From: Alteromonas sp. 5E99-2
GTDB taxonomy: Bacteria > Pseudomonadota > Gammaproteobacteria > Enterobacterales > Alteromonadaceae
Direction: 5' to 3'
Length of the DNA stretch: 64,000 bases
NCBI RefSeq assembly: GCF_017368475.1
Contig: NZ_JAFNJE010000007.1
Span: 62,001-126,000, forward strand
Shown: positions 9,856 through 21,000 of the stretch, piece by piece
Numbering within the stretch: the stretch's first letter is position 1
How the letters are laid out: the number at the start of each line of letters is the position of its first letter
Notes under the pieces: model-generated
Told to the model about the DNA's origin: nothing
Seen by the model: the letters and a program-made list of their open reading frames with translations, nothing else
Databases searched by the model: none
Translations under genes and position numbers: made by a program

Positions 9856-11286
9856 ATGGATCTTGTTTTCGCTATTTCTGAAGTTGAAGGGTTGGTCAAA
9901 ACCGGAGGTCTTGCCGATGTAGGCAAGGCTTTGTCTATAGAGCTTGCTTCACGGGGGCACAATACGATTGTGTTTATGCCCTATTACAAAGCCTTAAAAG
10001 ACAGTCCAGAGCTTGCGAATTCTGAAACAATAAAGATAAGTGAACCATTGCTTTCTCAAGGCCGCAGCTATGAGTTCGATATTAAAAGTACCGAATGGCG
10101 AGGTACACAGCTCTACCTAATTGACTTTCCAGATTATTTTGACCGTGACGGTTTATACAACGACAAATACAATGCCTTTGATGACAATGGAGAGCGGTTT
10201 AGCTTCTTTTCAGGGGCAATTCTGCACAGCCTAATACATTTAGATATCAAAGCCGATATTATTCATTGTCACGATTGGCATACCGCTGTTCTGCCATTTC
10301 TTCTGAAACACAACACTGCACAATGTTTACAAAAAGTCCGTAGTGTAATGACTATTCATAACGCAGCGTTTCAAGGTGTCGCACGATTAGACTCAATTCC
10401 TTTTTTAATGCACCACCCTGCTATTTTGAGTCAGGTACATAGCGGCTATATCAATATGCTGAAAATGGGTTTGACCTTTGCAGACAAGATAACAACAGTG
10501 AGTCCCAATTACGCTATGGAACTATTAACGCCTTTAGGCAGCCATGGCTTGCATGAAATATTATCTTTGCGTAGTAGCGATCTAATTGGAATACTAAACG
10601 GCTGTGATTATGACACATGGGATCCTGCATCAGACCCTTATCTAGTCAGCCATTATTCTGCGAGCTCATTGACTGGAAAATCACACTGCAAAACCGATTT
10701 ACAAGAGCGCTTTAACGTAACTCAATCAAAAAGCATTCCTGTTATTGGTATGGTTTGCCGATTAACAGAACAAAAGGGATTTGACTATTTACTCCCCATT
10801 ATTCCTGAATTGTTAAAGCATAAGGTGCAGCTTTTGATTGCTGGCACCGGTGATCCATCTGTATGTATGGCATTAAATGAATTAGTAGAAAAGCATCCAG
10901 ATAAATTAGCCTTTTTTAACGGTTTTAGTGAAGAAATGGCGCACAAGATAGAAGCCGGTGCTGATTTTTTCTTAATGCCTTCTCAATTTGAACCCTGCGG
11001 ACTAAACCAAATGTATAGCTTAGCCTATGGTACTTTACCCATTGTAAGAGCTGTTGGTGGTTTAAAAGATACTGTGGTCGATATTCACGAAAATCCCAAA
11101 ACAGCAACAGGGTTCACATTCCATAACCCCACATCTGAAGACTTATTAGCGTGTTTACGCCGGGCCTTATTGTTCTATCATGAAGCACCTTGCGAACTTA
11201 GCAAAGTGCAAAAAAGAGGCATGATGACACTATTCACTTGGCAAGGATCGTGTAATAACTACGAAGCACTCTATAATAAAATGTAA
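9856..11286 (+). CDS. glgA: Glycogen synthase (ADP-glucose type)
   Basis: GT5-family glucosyltransferase that extends alpha-1,4-glucan from ADP-glucose. 476 residues. The substrate-binding KTGGL motif is at residues 15-19, the catalytic-centre CHDWHT segment lies near residue 138, and the C-terminal GT-B domain carries the SQFEPCGLNQMYSLAYGT motif with the conserved Glu of the E-x7-E signature. It follows rsmC with 3 bases between them. No glgB, glgC, glgP or glgX is present in the window, so the rest of the glycogen pathway must be elsewhere if it exists. Confidence 0.93.
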   Translation: MDLVFAISEVEGLVKTGGLADVGKALSIELASRGHNTIVFMPYYKALKDSPELANSETIKISEPLLSQGRSYEFDIKSTEWRGTQLYLIDFPDYFDRDGLYNDKYNAFDDNGERFSFFSGAILHSLIHLDIKADIIHCHDWHTAVLPFLLKHNTAQCLQKVRSVMTIHNAAFQGVARLDSIPFLMHHPAILSQVHSGYINMLKMGLTFADKITTVSPNYAMELLTPLGSHGLHEILSLRSSDLIGILNGCDYDTWDPASDPYLVSHYSASSLTGKSHCKTDLQERFNVTQSKSIPVIGMVCRLTEQKGFDYLLPIIPELLKHKVQLLIAGTGDPSVCMALNELVEKHPDKLAFFNGFSEEMAHKIEAGADFFLMPSQFEPCGLNQMYSLAYGTLPIVRAVGGLKDTVVDIHENPKTATGFTFHNPTSEDLLACLRRALLFYHEAPCELSKVQKRGMMTLFTWQGSCNNYEALYNKM

Positions 11287-11323
11287 CTATATCTAACGAC
11301 ATAAAAATTAACAGGAACCGGTT

Positions 11324-12940
11324 ATGTTGCACTACACAAAAAATGTGTCATTCAAAAGCATAACAATGTGGGTTACTGTTTCTATTATTAGCATGACAAT
11401 CATTGTCAGTGCGATTTTATCATTAAACGCCCAACTACTGTACGCAAAGAACCAAGCCCAAAGTGAACTCAATACTATTGGCAATATTGTAATTGAAAAC
11501 ATTTCAGACGACTTAGTTAACGACAACAACGACATAGTTACTCGTCGTTTAGCATCTCTTGTTCATTATCCCAATGTTACCAATGCCCATGTGTATAGAG
11601 TAAACAATATTAAAGGCGAGCACTTTTATACCAGTTTTAACCGTGCAGGGCAGGCGAGCGTTGAAAGTAAATTAGATCAGCTAGAGCAGCTCATCAATAC
11701 TACTTTCACTGACAACATCGCGGAATTAGTATTTCCTGTAATCGCTGATAAAAAGAAAGTAGGTTACCTTTACCTTCGCTTAGAGTTAAATGAAAAGCGG
11801 ACCATAGTGAGAAAAGTCCTCATTGACTATAGCATTGCTTATAGTGCCATTATGTTACTTTGGGTGCTTATTACCTTAAAACTACAGTCTATTTTTATCA
11901 CTCCAATTAAAAATATTTTATCTTTACTAAGGAAAATGAACTTAACAAAGGATTATAGCCAACGAGTAAAACGATCTAACTTTTTAGAGCTCGACATACT
12001 AGTAACAGCAATCAATAGCATGATTGATCGTTTTGAAGAACTTATAAATAAACAGTTAAATACAACTGTTGAATATAAAGCACTAAACACCAACCTAGAA
12101 GAAATGGTTAATGACAGAACTGAAGCACTAAAAGATGCGAACAATCAGCTTATCCAAACGTTAGAGAAATTACATCAATTTCAGCGTCAAATTGTACAAA
12201 ATGAGAAAATGGCATCTTTAGGAGATATGGTTGCAGGTATTGCTCATGAGGTGAATACCCCAGTTGGTTTAGGTGTAACCGCATCAACAATGATGTTAGA
12301 TAGACTTATTGTCATTAAAGAGCAATTTGAAACAAGAACATTAAAAGCAAGCAGCATGGCGCAGTTCATTGATGAAGGGGAAGAAAATCTCAATATTATT
12401 TATCGGAATTTAAATCGTGCCGCTGAACTCATTTCTAGCTTTAAACAAGTTGCAGTTGACCAAACTTCCGAAATCGATCGTGTGGTAAATATAAAACAAT
12501 TGCTAGATGACATAATTCTTTCTTTAGGTCCTCAAATTAAAAAGACAAACCATAAACTCATAGTCAAATGTGATGACGCACTTAATGTAAAGACAAAAGC
12601 AGGACCAATAAATCAAATTGTCATAAATTTAGTTATTAACTCGTTGATTCATGCTTTTGAAAAAGGTACTGAAGGTAAAATTGAACTCATAATAGAGAAA
12701 GATGGTCCCAATACAGTTCAGATGGTGTTTCGTGATAATGGCATAGGAATACCTAAAAACATCAAAAAACGTATTTTTGATCCTTTTGTTACCACCAAAC
12801 GAGGTCAAGGAGGCTCTGGTTTAGGTATGCATCTTGTTTACAACTTAGTAACACAAGCATTGAATGGCTCAATCGTTGTAACAAGCGAAGAGGGGAAAGG
12901 AGTAGAGTTTACTATTATGTTTCCTGTAAAAAGTACATAA
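11324..12940 (+). CDS. Two-component sensor histidine kinase
   Basis: 538 residues. An N-terminal transmembrane helix (about 15-35), a periplasmic sensor of about 130 residues, a second helix (about 168-187), a HAMP linker, a long coiled coil and a transmitter. The phosphoacceptor is His308 in the GIAHEVNTPVG box. The HATPase domain has the N box (NLVINSLIHAFE), G1 (FRDNGIGIP) and G2 (GGSGLGMHLVYN). There is no receiver or HPt domain, so this is not ArcB. It lies 37 bases after glgA and about 91 bases before arcA; the AGGA ribosome-binding site precedes the ATG at 11324. The natural reading is that it has its own partner or signals to the adjacent ArcA-like regulator. Confidence 0.9.
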   Translation: MLHYTKNVSFKSITMWVTVSIISMTIIVSAILSLNAQLLYAKNQAQSELNTIGNIVIENISDDLVNDNNDIVTRRLASLVHYPNVTNAHVYRVNNIKGEHFYTSFNRAGQASVESKLDQLEQLINTTFTDNIAELVFPVIADKKKVGYLYLRLELNEKRTIVRKVLIDYSIAYSAIMLLWVLITLKLQSIFITPIKNILSLLRKMNLTKDYSQRVKRSNFLELDILVTAINSMIDRFEELINKQLNTTVEYKALNTNLEEMVNDRTEALKDANNQLIQTLEKLHQFQRQIVQNEKMASLGDMVAGIAHEVNTPVGLGVTASTMMLDRLIVIKEQFETRTLKASSMAQFIDEGEENLNIIYRNLNRAAELISSFKQVAVDQTSEIDRVVNIKQLLDDIILSLGPQIKKTNHKLIVKCDDALNVKTKAGPINQIVINLVINSLIHAFEKGTEGKIELIIEKDGPNTVQMVFRDNGIGIPKNIKKRIFDPFVTTKRGQGGSGLGMHLVYNLVTQALNGSIVVTSEEGKGVEFTIMFPVKST

Positions 12941-13031
12941 TTAACAATAGAGAAGACTTGCAATGCAACGACGTACGTTTAATATCTAACGTATAACAAT
13001 AAATCAGACTAGAAGATTACAGAGATTGATC

Positions 13032-13739
13032 ATGCAAACGCCCAACATTTTAATAGTTGAAGATGAAGATGTTACTCGCACAACATTAAAAAGCCTTTTT
13101 GAAGCAGAAGGTTATAGTGTTTTTGAAGCCCAAGATGGCGAACAAATGCATGATTTTTTCCAAAATCATAATATCAACTTAGTCATAATGGATATTAACC
13201 TACCAGGCAAAAATGGTTTAATTTTAGCCAGGGAAGTTCGCGACAGAAAAAATGTTGGTTTAATTTTCCTAACGGGAAGAGACAACGAAGTTGACAGAAT
13301 ATTAGGTTTAGAGATTGGCGCGGATGATTACTTAACTAAGCCCTTTAACCCTCGTGAGCTGACTATTCGAGCTCGTAACTTATTAGCAAGAACCACTAAC
13401 TCTAGTGAAGACGATGACTTGCCAAGTCGCGTAAGTTTCAACGGTTGGACATTAGATGGCGATAGCCGCGCACTAATCTCACCTTCAAGCAAAGAATTTA
13501 GACTTCCTCGTAGTGAATTCAGAGCGTTACATTTATTCCTTAGTAACCCTGGGAAAATTCTCACTCGTGAGCAATTAATTATGGAAATGACCGGCAGAGA
13601 ACTTCGCCCTAATGACCGTACAGTCGATGTGACAATTAGACGCATCCGCAAACACTTTGAATCAGATCCATCTAAAGATGAGCTTATCGTTACAATTCAC
13701 GGCGAAGGTTATCGCTTCTGTGGTTCTGTAGACTCGTAA
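13032..13739 (+). CDS. arcA: Response regulator ArcA (OmpR family)
   Basis: 235 residues, starting [16 protein letters not shown] exactly as E. coli ArcA does (MQTPHILIVEDELVTR). The phosphorylated Asp is D54 in VIMDINLPG; the signatures [10 protein letters not shown] and [15 protein letters not shown] and the C-terminal DNA-binding domain with [17 protein letters not shown] are those of ArcA. ArcA represses aerobic respiration genes when phosphorylated under low oxygen. I set the start at the ATG at 13032; a TTG two codons upstream is ignored. The 91-base gap to the kinase gene probably holds its own promoter. Confidence 0.93.
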   Translation: MQTPNILIVEDEDVTRTTLKSLFEAEGYSVFEAQDGEQMHDFFQNHNINLVIMDINLPGKNGLILAREVRDRKNVGLIFLTGRDNEVDRILGLEIGADDYLTKPFNPRELTIRARNLLARTTNSSEDDDLPSRVSFNGWTLDGDSRALISPSSKEFRLPRSEFRALHLFLSNPGKILTREQLIMEMTGRELRPNDRTVDVTIRRIRKHFESDPSKDELIVTIHGEGYRFCGSVDS

Positions 13740-13757
13740 CCTTCTTTATATCATTCT

Positions 13758-13787
13758 CGTGTAGCGGAATTAACTTCCCGCTACACG
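13758..13787. terminator. Perfect 10-bp hairpin between arcA and pmbA
   Basis: CGTGTAGCGG (13758-13767) pairs perfectly with CCGCTACACG (13778-13787) around a 10-base loop. It lies between two converging genes and overlaps the last codons of pmbA. Position fits a bidirectional terminator, although neither side has a strong T-run. Confidence 0.55.
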
Positions 13788-15101
13788 CATAGTGTTTACT
13801 AACACAGATCCTGTTTGTACCGCTCCTCTAACTTCGCGCTCAGCGCCAATAGCCCTAATGTCCATAAACATATCTTGTAGCTTGCCTGCAATAGTCACTT
13901 CGTGAACTGGGAATTGAATCACCCCATTTTCAACCCAAAAACCCGCAGCTCCACGAGAGTAGTCTCCGGTTACGGTATTCACGCCTTGTCCCATTAATTC
14001 GGTCACCAGAAGCCCTGTGCCTAATTCTGCGAGCATTGCCTCATCTGTGTGACCAGAATGCCCAACAAACCAGTTGTGAATTCCCCCAGCGTGTCCATTC
14101 GACTTAACACCAAGCTTTCTTGCTGAGTATGTAGCATAAAGATAATGGGCTAGGTTTCCTTCTTGAATAATATCCATGTCTTGAGTAGCAACACCTTCGC
14201 TATCAAAATTACTACTGGCAAGCCCACATTTAATATGAGGTCGCTCTTCAATGGTCAGCCATGAAGGAAACAAAGGTTTACCTAAATGGTCCAACAAAAA
14301 AGTCGAACGACGATACAAGGCTCCTCCGCTAATTGCAGAAACTAAATGACCAAATAGGCTTGATGCGATTTCTTTACTGAACAACACTGCGCATTCTTGA
14401 GTAGGTATTTTCCTTGCGCCTAACCGAGCCACAGTGGTCTTTGCAGCTTCTATTCCAACCGCCTTAGGCTGGCTTAAATGATCGAAATTTCTGCTGACAG
14501 TGTAGGCGTAATCCCGCTGCATATCTTCTTCATGAGAAGCAATCACCATGCAGCTTAAACTATAACGAGAACTCGGTTGTCCAGCTAACAAACCATGAGA
14601 GTTTCCGTAAACGCTGGCGCCAATATTACCGTTAAATGTTGCGCCATCTGAATTGGTAATTTTGTCATCGTAATCTAATGCAGCGGCCTCGGCTTCAAGT
14701 ACTTTAGCCATGGCCATTTGTGTATCAAGCTCGATTGGGTGATATAACTCTAAATCACTGAACTCTTTTGCCATCAAGGCTTCATCGGCCAAACCATTAC
14801 ATGGGTCTTCCCCAGTGTATTGAGCAATATGTATGGCTTTCTCTACCGCTAGCGCTAACGCTGCTGGGCTTAAATCTGCGGTTGAAGCACTGCCTTTTTT
14901 CGCCCCCATATAAACCGAAATCCCCAAACTACTGTCGTTAGTAAATTCTACATTTTCGATTTCATTAAGGCGGGACGATACCGCAATACCTTGTACTTTT
15001 GACATACTGGCTTCTGCTTGGCTAGCACCATTTTTCGTCGCGAGCTTTATAACGTCTTCAATAATTTGCTTACTATCAGACAAAGTGTGCTCAATTTGCA
15101 T
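13770..15101 (-). CDS. pmbA: Metalloprotease-like protein PmbA (TldE)
   Basis: Partner of TldD in the heterodimeric protease that matures microcin B17, degrades CcdA antitoxin and releases leader peptides. About 443 residues. Hallmarks are the N-terminal GASQAEASMS region, GSASTADLSPAALA, GLASSNFDSEGVATQD and GAAGFWVENG near the C-terminus. As expected it lacks the HExxxH metal motif that TldD carries. The ATG at 15101 is preceded by AAGGA at proper spacing; a GTG at 15134 is in frame but has no ribosome-binding site. It is separated from tldD by darP, and is divergent from darP, as in many gammaproteobacteria. Confidence 0.95.
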   Translation of the reverse strand: MQIEHTLSDSKQIIEDVIKLATKNGASQAEASMSKVQGIAVSSRLNEIENVEFTNDSSLGISVYMGAKKGSASTADLSPAALALAVEKAIHIAQYTGEDPCNGLADEALMAKEFSDLELYHPIELDTQMAMAKVLEAEAAALDYDDKITNSDGATFNGNIGASVYGNSHGLLAGQPSSRYSLSCMVIASHEEDMQRDYAYTVSRNFDHLSQPKAVGIEAAKTTVARLGARKIPTQECAVLFSKEIASSLFGHLVSAISGGALYRRSTFLLDHLGKPLFPSWLTIEERPHIKCGLASSNFDSEGVATQDMDIIQEGNLAHYLYATYSARKLGVKSNGHAGGIHNWFVGHSGHTDEAMLAELGTGLLVTELMGQGVNTVTGDYSRGAAGFWVENGVIQFPVHEVTIAGKLQDMFMDIRAIGAEREVRGAVQTGSVLVNTMRVAGS

Positions 15102-15219
15102 AGATTTCCTTAGAATGAACTGGGTTTTCGCCACTTTATAAAGAGAATGTAAAGTTTTACTACCCTATTGGTCGAGTGGTCGTTACACTTTACCTAAGTG
15201 TACCATTTAAAGTGACCAA

Positions 15220-15726
15220 ATGAGCGATATAGACGATGACGATCAGTTCGTCAGTAAAACACAATTAAAGCAAGAATCTGCCGAACGACAAAAGCTCGGT
15301 GAAAAAATAGTCCTTCTTTCTCCTGCTCATTTGGCCTTGTTTACGTTGGATGAAGAGCTAGAAGAAGCGATCATGATTGCTCGTAGAATTAACCGTAAAA
15401 AAGATGGTTATCGCAGGCAACTTCAATTTATTGGAAAATTACTTCGTTTTAGAGACATTGAACCTTTACTCGAGTCCTTTAGCAAAATCGAAGCAAAGCA
15501 TGCGCAAACCAATGCGCACTTTCATTATATCGAGACGCTAAGAGATAATATTGTAGAAAAAGGTGATGAAGCCATTCAAGCTGCATTAGAAGCTCATCCT
15601 TCATTGTCTCGACAAACATTGCGCCAAAACTATCGACAGGTTATGAAGGAACGTGCAAATAACGCACCTCCAAAACACTATCGGGCTTTATTTCAATATC
15701 TCAAAGATCAACTAGACAGTGAATAA
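15220..15726 (+). CDS. darP: Ribosome-associated protein DarP (YjgA, DUF615)
   Basis: 168 residues, charged, with the YjgA-type core (KRESAERQKLGE-like N-terminus, RRINRKKDGYRRQLQFIGKLLR, and ending LFQYLKDQL). YjgA/DarP binds late 50S precursors and helps 23S rRNA helix 92 fold. Divergent from pmbA and convergent with tldD, the order usually seen in gammaproteobacteria. The gene is closed by a hairpin shared with tldD. Confidence 0.95.
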   Translation: MSDIDDDDQFVSKTQLKQESAERQKLGEKIVLLSPAHLALFTLDEELEEAIMIARRINRKKDGYRRQLQFIGKLLRFRDIEPLLESFSKIEAKHAQTNAHFHYIETLRDNIVEKGDEAIQAALEAHPSLSRQTLRQNYRQVMKERANNAPPKHYRALFQYLKDQLDSE

Positions 15727-15733
15727 GCAAATA

Positions 15734-15759
15734 GCATAGTAAGTATTTACTTGCTATGC
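15734..15759. terminator. Bidirectional terminator between darP and tldD
   Basis: An inverted repeat of about 11 paired bases (GCATAGTAAGT with one wobble against the 3' arm ending GCTATGC) lies between the converging stops and covers the tldD stop codon. AT-rich stem without a long T-run. Confidence 0.6.
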
Positions 15760-17217
15760 AGTTCCGCCTACAGTTAACGCATCTATTTTAAGTGTTGGCT
15801 GACCCACTCCTACAGGAACACTCTGGCCATCTTTACCACACACGCCAACACCATTATCTAACGCAAGATCATTTCCAATCATGGATATTTGCTGCATAAC
15901 CTCTGGACCATTGCCAATTAAAGTCGCGCCTTTTATCGGTGACGTTACCTTACCATTTTCAATTAAATACGCTTCTGCGCTAGAAAATACAAACTTACCA
16001 GAAGTAATATCAACCTGACCGCCAGCAAAGTTAGGTGCATACACACCCCGCTCAACTGAGCTTATAATGTCTTCTTTTGAGTGTGACCCGTTTAACATAT
16101 AGGTATTGGTCATTCTAGGCATAGGTAAATGCGCATAGGACTCTCGTCTGCCATTTCCTGTGGGTTCAACCCCCATTAGACGAGCATTGTGTTTATCTTG
16201 CATATAGCCTTTCAAAACACCATCTTCTATCAATACATTGTAACCTGCTGGCGTGCCTTCATCGTCAACAGATAAAGAACCTCTACGGTTATCCAATGTG
16301 CCGTCATCAACTACGGTTACGCCTTTTGCTGCAACTTGCTCACCTACTCTACCACTGAATGTAGAAGAGCCTTTTCGGTTAAAATCCCCCTCTAAACCAT
16401 GGCCAACAGCTTCATGTAACAAAACACCTGGCCAACCATTCCCTAATACTACAGGCATTGTTCCTGCTGGTGAATCAATGGCGCGCATATTCACAGCTGC
16501 CATGTGAATAGCGTCATCGGCTAAGCTTTCGTATCGAGGTTTATTGTTTTCTGTGCTAGAGAAAAAATCATAAGCATAACGTCCGCCCATACCGGCAGAG
16601 CCTCGCTCTCTTCGGTCACCGTCTTCAAGCAAAATAGAACAGTTAAGTCTAACTAAAGGTCTTATATCTGTAGCAAAAGTACCATCACTGGCCATAACTA
16701 AAATATGTTCGTGCACTGCTGAAAGGCTAACAACAACTTGCGACGCTGTGGGCGCATGCTTTCGAATATAGCTATCTGTGGCTTTCAATAAGGCTATTTT
16801 TTCTTTGTCTTGCAATGAGGTTAGCGGGTTACTGTCTTTGTATTTAGCGGGATAAGTCCCTTGTACAAACGCCTTACAGTTTAGCGTACCACCTTTGGGA
16901 GCAATGTTAGCCGCAGCTGCACTTGCTTTCATAAGCGCATCTAACTGAATATCATCAGAATAAGCAAAACCTGTTTTCTCACCAGAGATAGCTCGTACAC
17001 CGACTCCCCTTTCTACATTGAAGCTTCCGTCTTTAACAATTCCATCTTCCAACACCCAGCTTTCATGCTGACTAGATTGAAAATACAAATCGGCAAAGTC
17101 TACTTTGTGCGACAGCATTTGATCGATGGCTTGTTGGCACAGGGACTGATCCAGCTTAGACTGGGTTAGTAAGTCGTCTACAACGCTATTTGACAAAATC
17201 GCTCCTAAATTTAGCAT
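15754..17217 (-). CDS. tldD: Metalloprotease TldD
   Basis: Catalytic subunit of the TldD/TldE protease. 487 residues from the ATG at 17217. The zinc-binding HEAVGH motif is at residues 268-273 within the long invariant block [19 protein letters not shown]; the C-terminus (VGVGQPTLK[10 protein letters not shown]) is typical. The frame extends upstream to 17253, but the family N-terminus fits the ATG at 17217, which overlaps the end of the nitrilase gene by 32 bases. Last gene of the mreB-to-tldD run. Partner pmbA is encoded about 650 bases to the left. Confidence 0.97.
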   Translation of the reverse strand: MLNLGAILSNSVVDDLLTQSKLDQSLCQQAIDQMLSHKVDFADLYFQSSQHESWVLEDGIVKDGSFNVERGVGVRAISGEKTGFAYSDDIQLDALMKASAAAANIAPKGGTLNCKAFVQGTYPAKYKDSNPLTSLQDKEKIALLKATDSYIRKHAPTASQVVVSLSAVHEHILVMASDGTFATDIRPLVRLNCSILLEDGDRRERGSAGMGGRYAYDFFSSTENNKPRYESLADDAIHMAAVNMRAIDSPAGTMPVVLGNGWPGVLLHEAVGHGLEGDFNRKGSSTFSGRVGEQVAAKGVTVVDDGTLDNRRGSLSVDDEGTPAGYNVLIEDGVLKGYMQDKHNARLMGVEPTGNGRRESYAHLPMPRMTNTYMLNGSHSKEDIISSVERGVYAPNFAGGQVDITSGKFVFSSAEAYLIENGKVTSPIKGATLIGNGPEVMQQISMIGNDLALDNGVGVCGKDGQSVPVGVGQPTLKIDALTVGGTA

Positions 17218-18028
17218 GTTGGTATACTGGCATCGACGCTCTAATACTCGCAATCGATTGCATATCTACCTGTTTTTGTACAACGCCCACTGCATGGGTT
17301 TGTTGTACTAGAATTTCACCCCAAGGCGACACTATCATACTGTGCCCGAAAGTTTCACGGCCATTACAATGCCGACCAACTTGGCCCGCTGCAACAACAA
17401 AACACTGTTTTTCTATTGCTCGTGCTCGTAACAGCACTTCCCAGTGTGCTTTGCCCGTTACCTCAGTAAACGCGGCTGGCAATACCAAAACATCAATTGC
17501 CCCCATAGCATCGAACAAAGCAGAAAAACGAATATCATAACAAATTGCAACACCAACTCTAAGCCCGTCCACATCGATAACAACAATATCTTCACCGGCT
17601 AAGGTTGTATCAGATTCACAATAGCTACCTGTGTTATCTCCCACAGAGACATCAAATAAATGCATTTTGTTGTATATAGCACGCTGCTTTGCTTCGCCTT
17701 TTATACTGCCATCAATATAGCGACAAGCCGCATAGAATTTATTGTTTGTCGCGCTAGCTAACGGCACGCTGCCTGCGAACAAATGGCACTTAAATTCTGC
17801 GGCAATGTTCAGTAAGCAGGCATAGATATGTCCACTATCATAATGTTCAATATACTTAAGCTGTTCACTAGTCCCACCACCAAAACAACTAAAACACTCA
17901 GGTAATACTACAATTGAATTCGATACTAAATTCGCCTCACGCAGTTCACCCTCGAGCCAATTTAAGTTTTCATCTGGATTGGGTGTTGATGTCATTTGAA
18001 CAGCAACTAAATTAACTTTGCACGACAT
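17186..18028 (-). CDS. Carbon-nitrogen hydrolase (nitrilase/omega-amidase-like)
   Basis: 280 residues. The catalytic triad of the nitrilase superfamily is visible: Glu44 (VVLPECF), Lys121 (YNKMHLFD) and Cys163 (AICYDIRF). The sequence is closest in style to the Nit1/Nit2/YbeM branch, which hydrolyses deaminated glutathione or omega-amides. It overlaps the yhdP stop by 17 bases upstream and the tldD start downstream, so it is part of the same transcript. Its position between yhdP and tldD is shared by many gammaproteobacteria. Confidence 0.93.
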   Translation of the reverse strand: MSCKVNLVAVQMTSTPNPDENLNWLEGELREANLVSNSIVVLPECFSCFGGGTSEQLKYIEHYDSGHIYACLLNIAAEFKCHLFAGSVPLASATNNKFYAACRYIDGSIKGEAKQRAIYNKMHLFDVSVGDNTGSYCESDTTLAGEDIVVIDVDGLRVGVAICYDIRFSALFDAMGAIDVLVLPAAFTEVTGKAHWEVLLRARAIEKQCFVVAAGQVGRHCNGRETFGHSMIVSPWGEILVQQTHAVGVVQKQVDMQSIASIRASMPVYQHAKFRSDFVK

Positions 18029-21000
18029 TCTCTTTTACTCCACCCAACTCACTTAGAGGAACTTCTGTAGCGGGCAATGGCACATCATCTATTGGTGAAT
18101 TTTGCTGTGCAGGAAGTTGAATGTCTTTGCTATCGCGATCGACCTCTTGTACAACGGGCTCTGAAAATGTTCCTGTTAATTGATAATTTATATTTGAAAT
18201 AACTTTGGCTGAAGTCAGAACTTGATCTAATGCTAACGCAGCTAGTGCAGTAGGAGGGCTTGCTAGGAAATACACTAAAAACGGTAGATTCCCTGTTACA
18301 TTGGGGGTGAAATTAATATTGTAATCCAAGGTTTCAGTGTCGAGTTGACTGTAACCTACTATTTCTATTTCACCTGCACCGCCGTCGACTATAGTGTCAT
18401 GGGTACTTGCCCTACCATTTTCTATGTTCATGGTGCCTTTTATACCATCGTAAAAGAACCCTTGTGCAAATACATCTCGGAAGTCTAAGCTCAGTTTTCG
18501 CACCAGTGAATTTAAACTAAACAAGGTGAATATTCGCGCTCCTTTATCACTCACTTGCGATAAATAGCCGTCACTTAGCTCCCAATCCAATGAGCCTGAA
18601 AGGTTTGCTAAATCAAATTCAGTGGGCGAGCCTGACCAGTTGATATCAAAGGTCGCATCTGCTTCTGAATCTTTTATGCCCGAGGTTAACCCTAACGAAT
18701 CTAGCCATTGCCCAAAATCATCACTTTTTAAATGGCCATTTAACGAGGTAACGCTATTATCACCTGTATTCCAACCGCCAGTGACATTAAGTGATATATT
18801 ATTTCTATTGACTAAAAGCCGATCAATATTCACACCATTTTCACTTGGGCTCAATGCTAAATCAATTTTGCCTATATCCAATGCGTTCACTCTGCAATCG
18901 TCGCAATTGAAGCTGATTGGAAAAGATATATCTAAGGGCTTTTTCTCTGATGTGTCATTTTCAACATCGTTTTTCAATGTCACATGCAGTTTTTCGGCAA
19001 ATATGTCCACTCCTTCGTCAAGCCATTTGTCAGGCACTAACGCGTTTCCTATGGCTTGCTTAGACGTAAGGCCAACTCGCCAATTATTGTTTTCTTGCTG
19101 AGCATTTACTCGTGCGTTGTCGAAGTTCAGTCCTGCTACTGTTAGCGTTGTAGCATCTAAGTAAATTCGCTGAGGAATAGTTAGTAAACTCACATCTCGT
19201 TTAGGCGCCGATGCATAATGTTCATTTACGTTCTGCTGTAACTTAGCCCACGGCTCAAATTGCACAAAAGGTAGCGACGCCAATACGGCGTGGTCTTCAG
19301 TTGGTATAAAATTATGACTATTACCTATAGTCAGTAAGGAACTAGTAAAGGTTAAGGGCGTATGATTTAGTGTTCCTTTAAACTCAATATCGTCACCCAG
19401 CGAGAGAGTCAACTGAGACTCTGCCGTTTCCCCCGTCACATCAACAATCAACATTTGCGTATCATCTGCTGATTTATACAAAGGCCCAGGCAGCTCTGAA
19501 GAAACACCGGCTAAATCCGTTATTATTTTCCCTTCAAAGGTCACTCCAGTATCAGTCAAGACACTGTTTACTTTGCCATTCCATTGAAATTCGCCGTCAA
19601 GTTGTTCTGTCAGTGGTAAGTTAAAGTAATCAAAGGTTTTATCGATATTCCAGCTACCGCTAATATCTATATCGAGTAAGTAATCTTTCGTCGCTTGCAT
19701 ACCAGTCAAAGACATTAGTACAGGCTGATTATAGAGTAACCCACTCATTTCGACGGCAGAAATATCACTATTATTAAAACTAAGTACACCATTTGATTTC
19801 TCAAAATCAACCTTAATATTCGGCACACTTACAGTGGAATCTTGTAACTGAATAGCACCATGAGCAGTAACTAATCCACCTTTTTCAAAAGGCACCTCTA
19901 AATTCAATGATGCATTTAGCTCACCGTCTATTAATACTTTTTCATTCAGAATACTCGATAGTTTAGTCAAGGTTGTTTTTTGTAATAATGACGCAACATT
20001 TTTACCTGTCGAATGACCCTCAGCGGAAATAACTATTCTTTTTGAACGAGTTAAAGACGACACCACAGCATTTGCATTTTGTAGTTTTACATTGTCTAAA
20101 TATCCTTTTGGACTTTGCATAAATAACCCATTGTTTTCAAACAACAATGTCATGTCCAATTCTGTCAACATTGGCCATTTAGGAGAAAAAGCAAAATCAG
20201 TATTACGTACTGCAACACAGGCCTGAAAAATCCCTTGGTTTTCATTAAATGGGAAATGTTGAGGTTTTCCTGACCATATTAAATCAGCGGCCTCTATGTC
20301 ACCTCGCCCGGAAAGAGCCTCTGATAAAAAGTCTACCGCATTTTTATTCATAATAGCGCCTGGCAGTAAATCTGGAACTTGATTAACCGACAGTGGGTCT
20401 ACGCTTAGCGCAACTTGCATAAAACTAGAAGCCAACTGGTATTCAGCTTCAGCATCGAAAGATACTGTATTACTAGCTAAGTTTAATTTAGGCAGGTTTA
20501 TAGTCCAGCTAGGCGTCAGTGCATTTTGGTCAAAATAAACATAAGCATTAGCATCTAGGTTTGCATCTGAAATAATCTGCCCATTTAGATTTCTCAGATC
20601 TAACGTTGTGTTTTCCCCATGCGCATCAACCCGCCCTTTACCTCCATCCCAAAGGACATTTAAATCTAATGAGTCAACGCCCGGTATGGTGTCAACAGCT
20701 TCCCAAGACACATCGTGAAACTCAGCTAGAATAGAAGGGTTTTGAGACTCCCATTTTACTTGCAACGTCGATAATTCACCCCCCATATTCATATTGAGTA
20801 ATTGTTCGGAAAATTGATCCCCCGTAAACAGAGACAAAACAGAGCTTACTGGTTGCAAAGGAATAGGCTTGACTATATTTATAACGGCGCTGCCTCGAGC
20901 GTCTGAGCGCCCTACAAAATCACCAACGAGCGCATTACCTTCTTGGCTAAGAACGAGCTGATCAACACGAAAATTCCAACCTTTGTCATCGGGTAAAGCT

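Noticed and set aside
18622-19101. 159-codon plus-strand frame inside yhdP
   Set aside because: Antisense shadow of a clearly conserved gene; serine-rich, no ribosome-binding site and no family resemblance.
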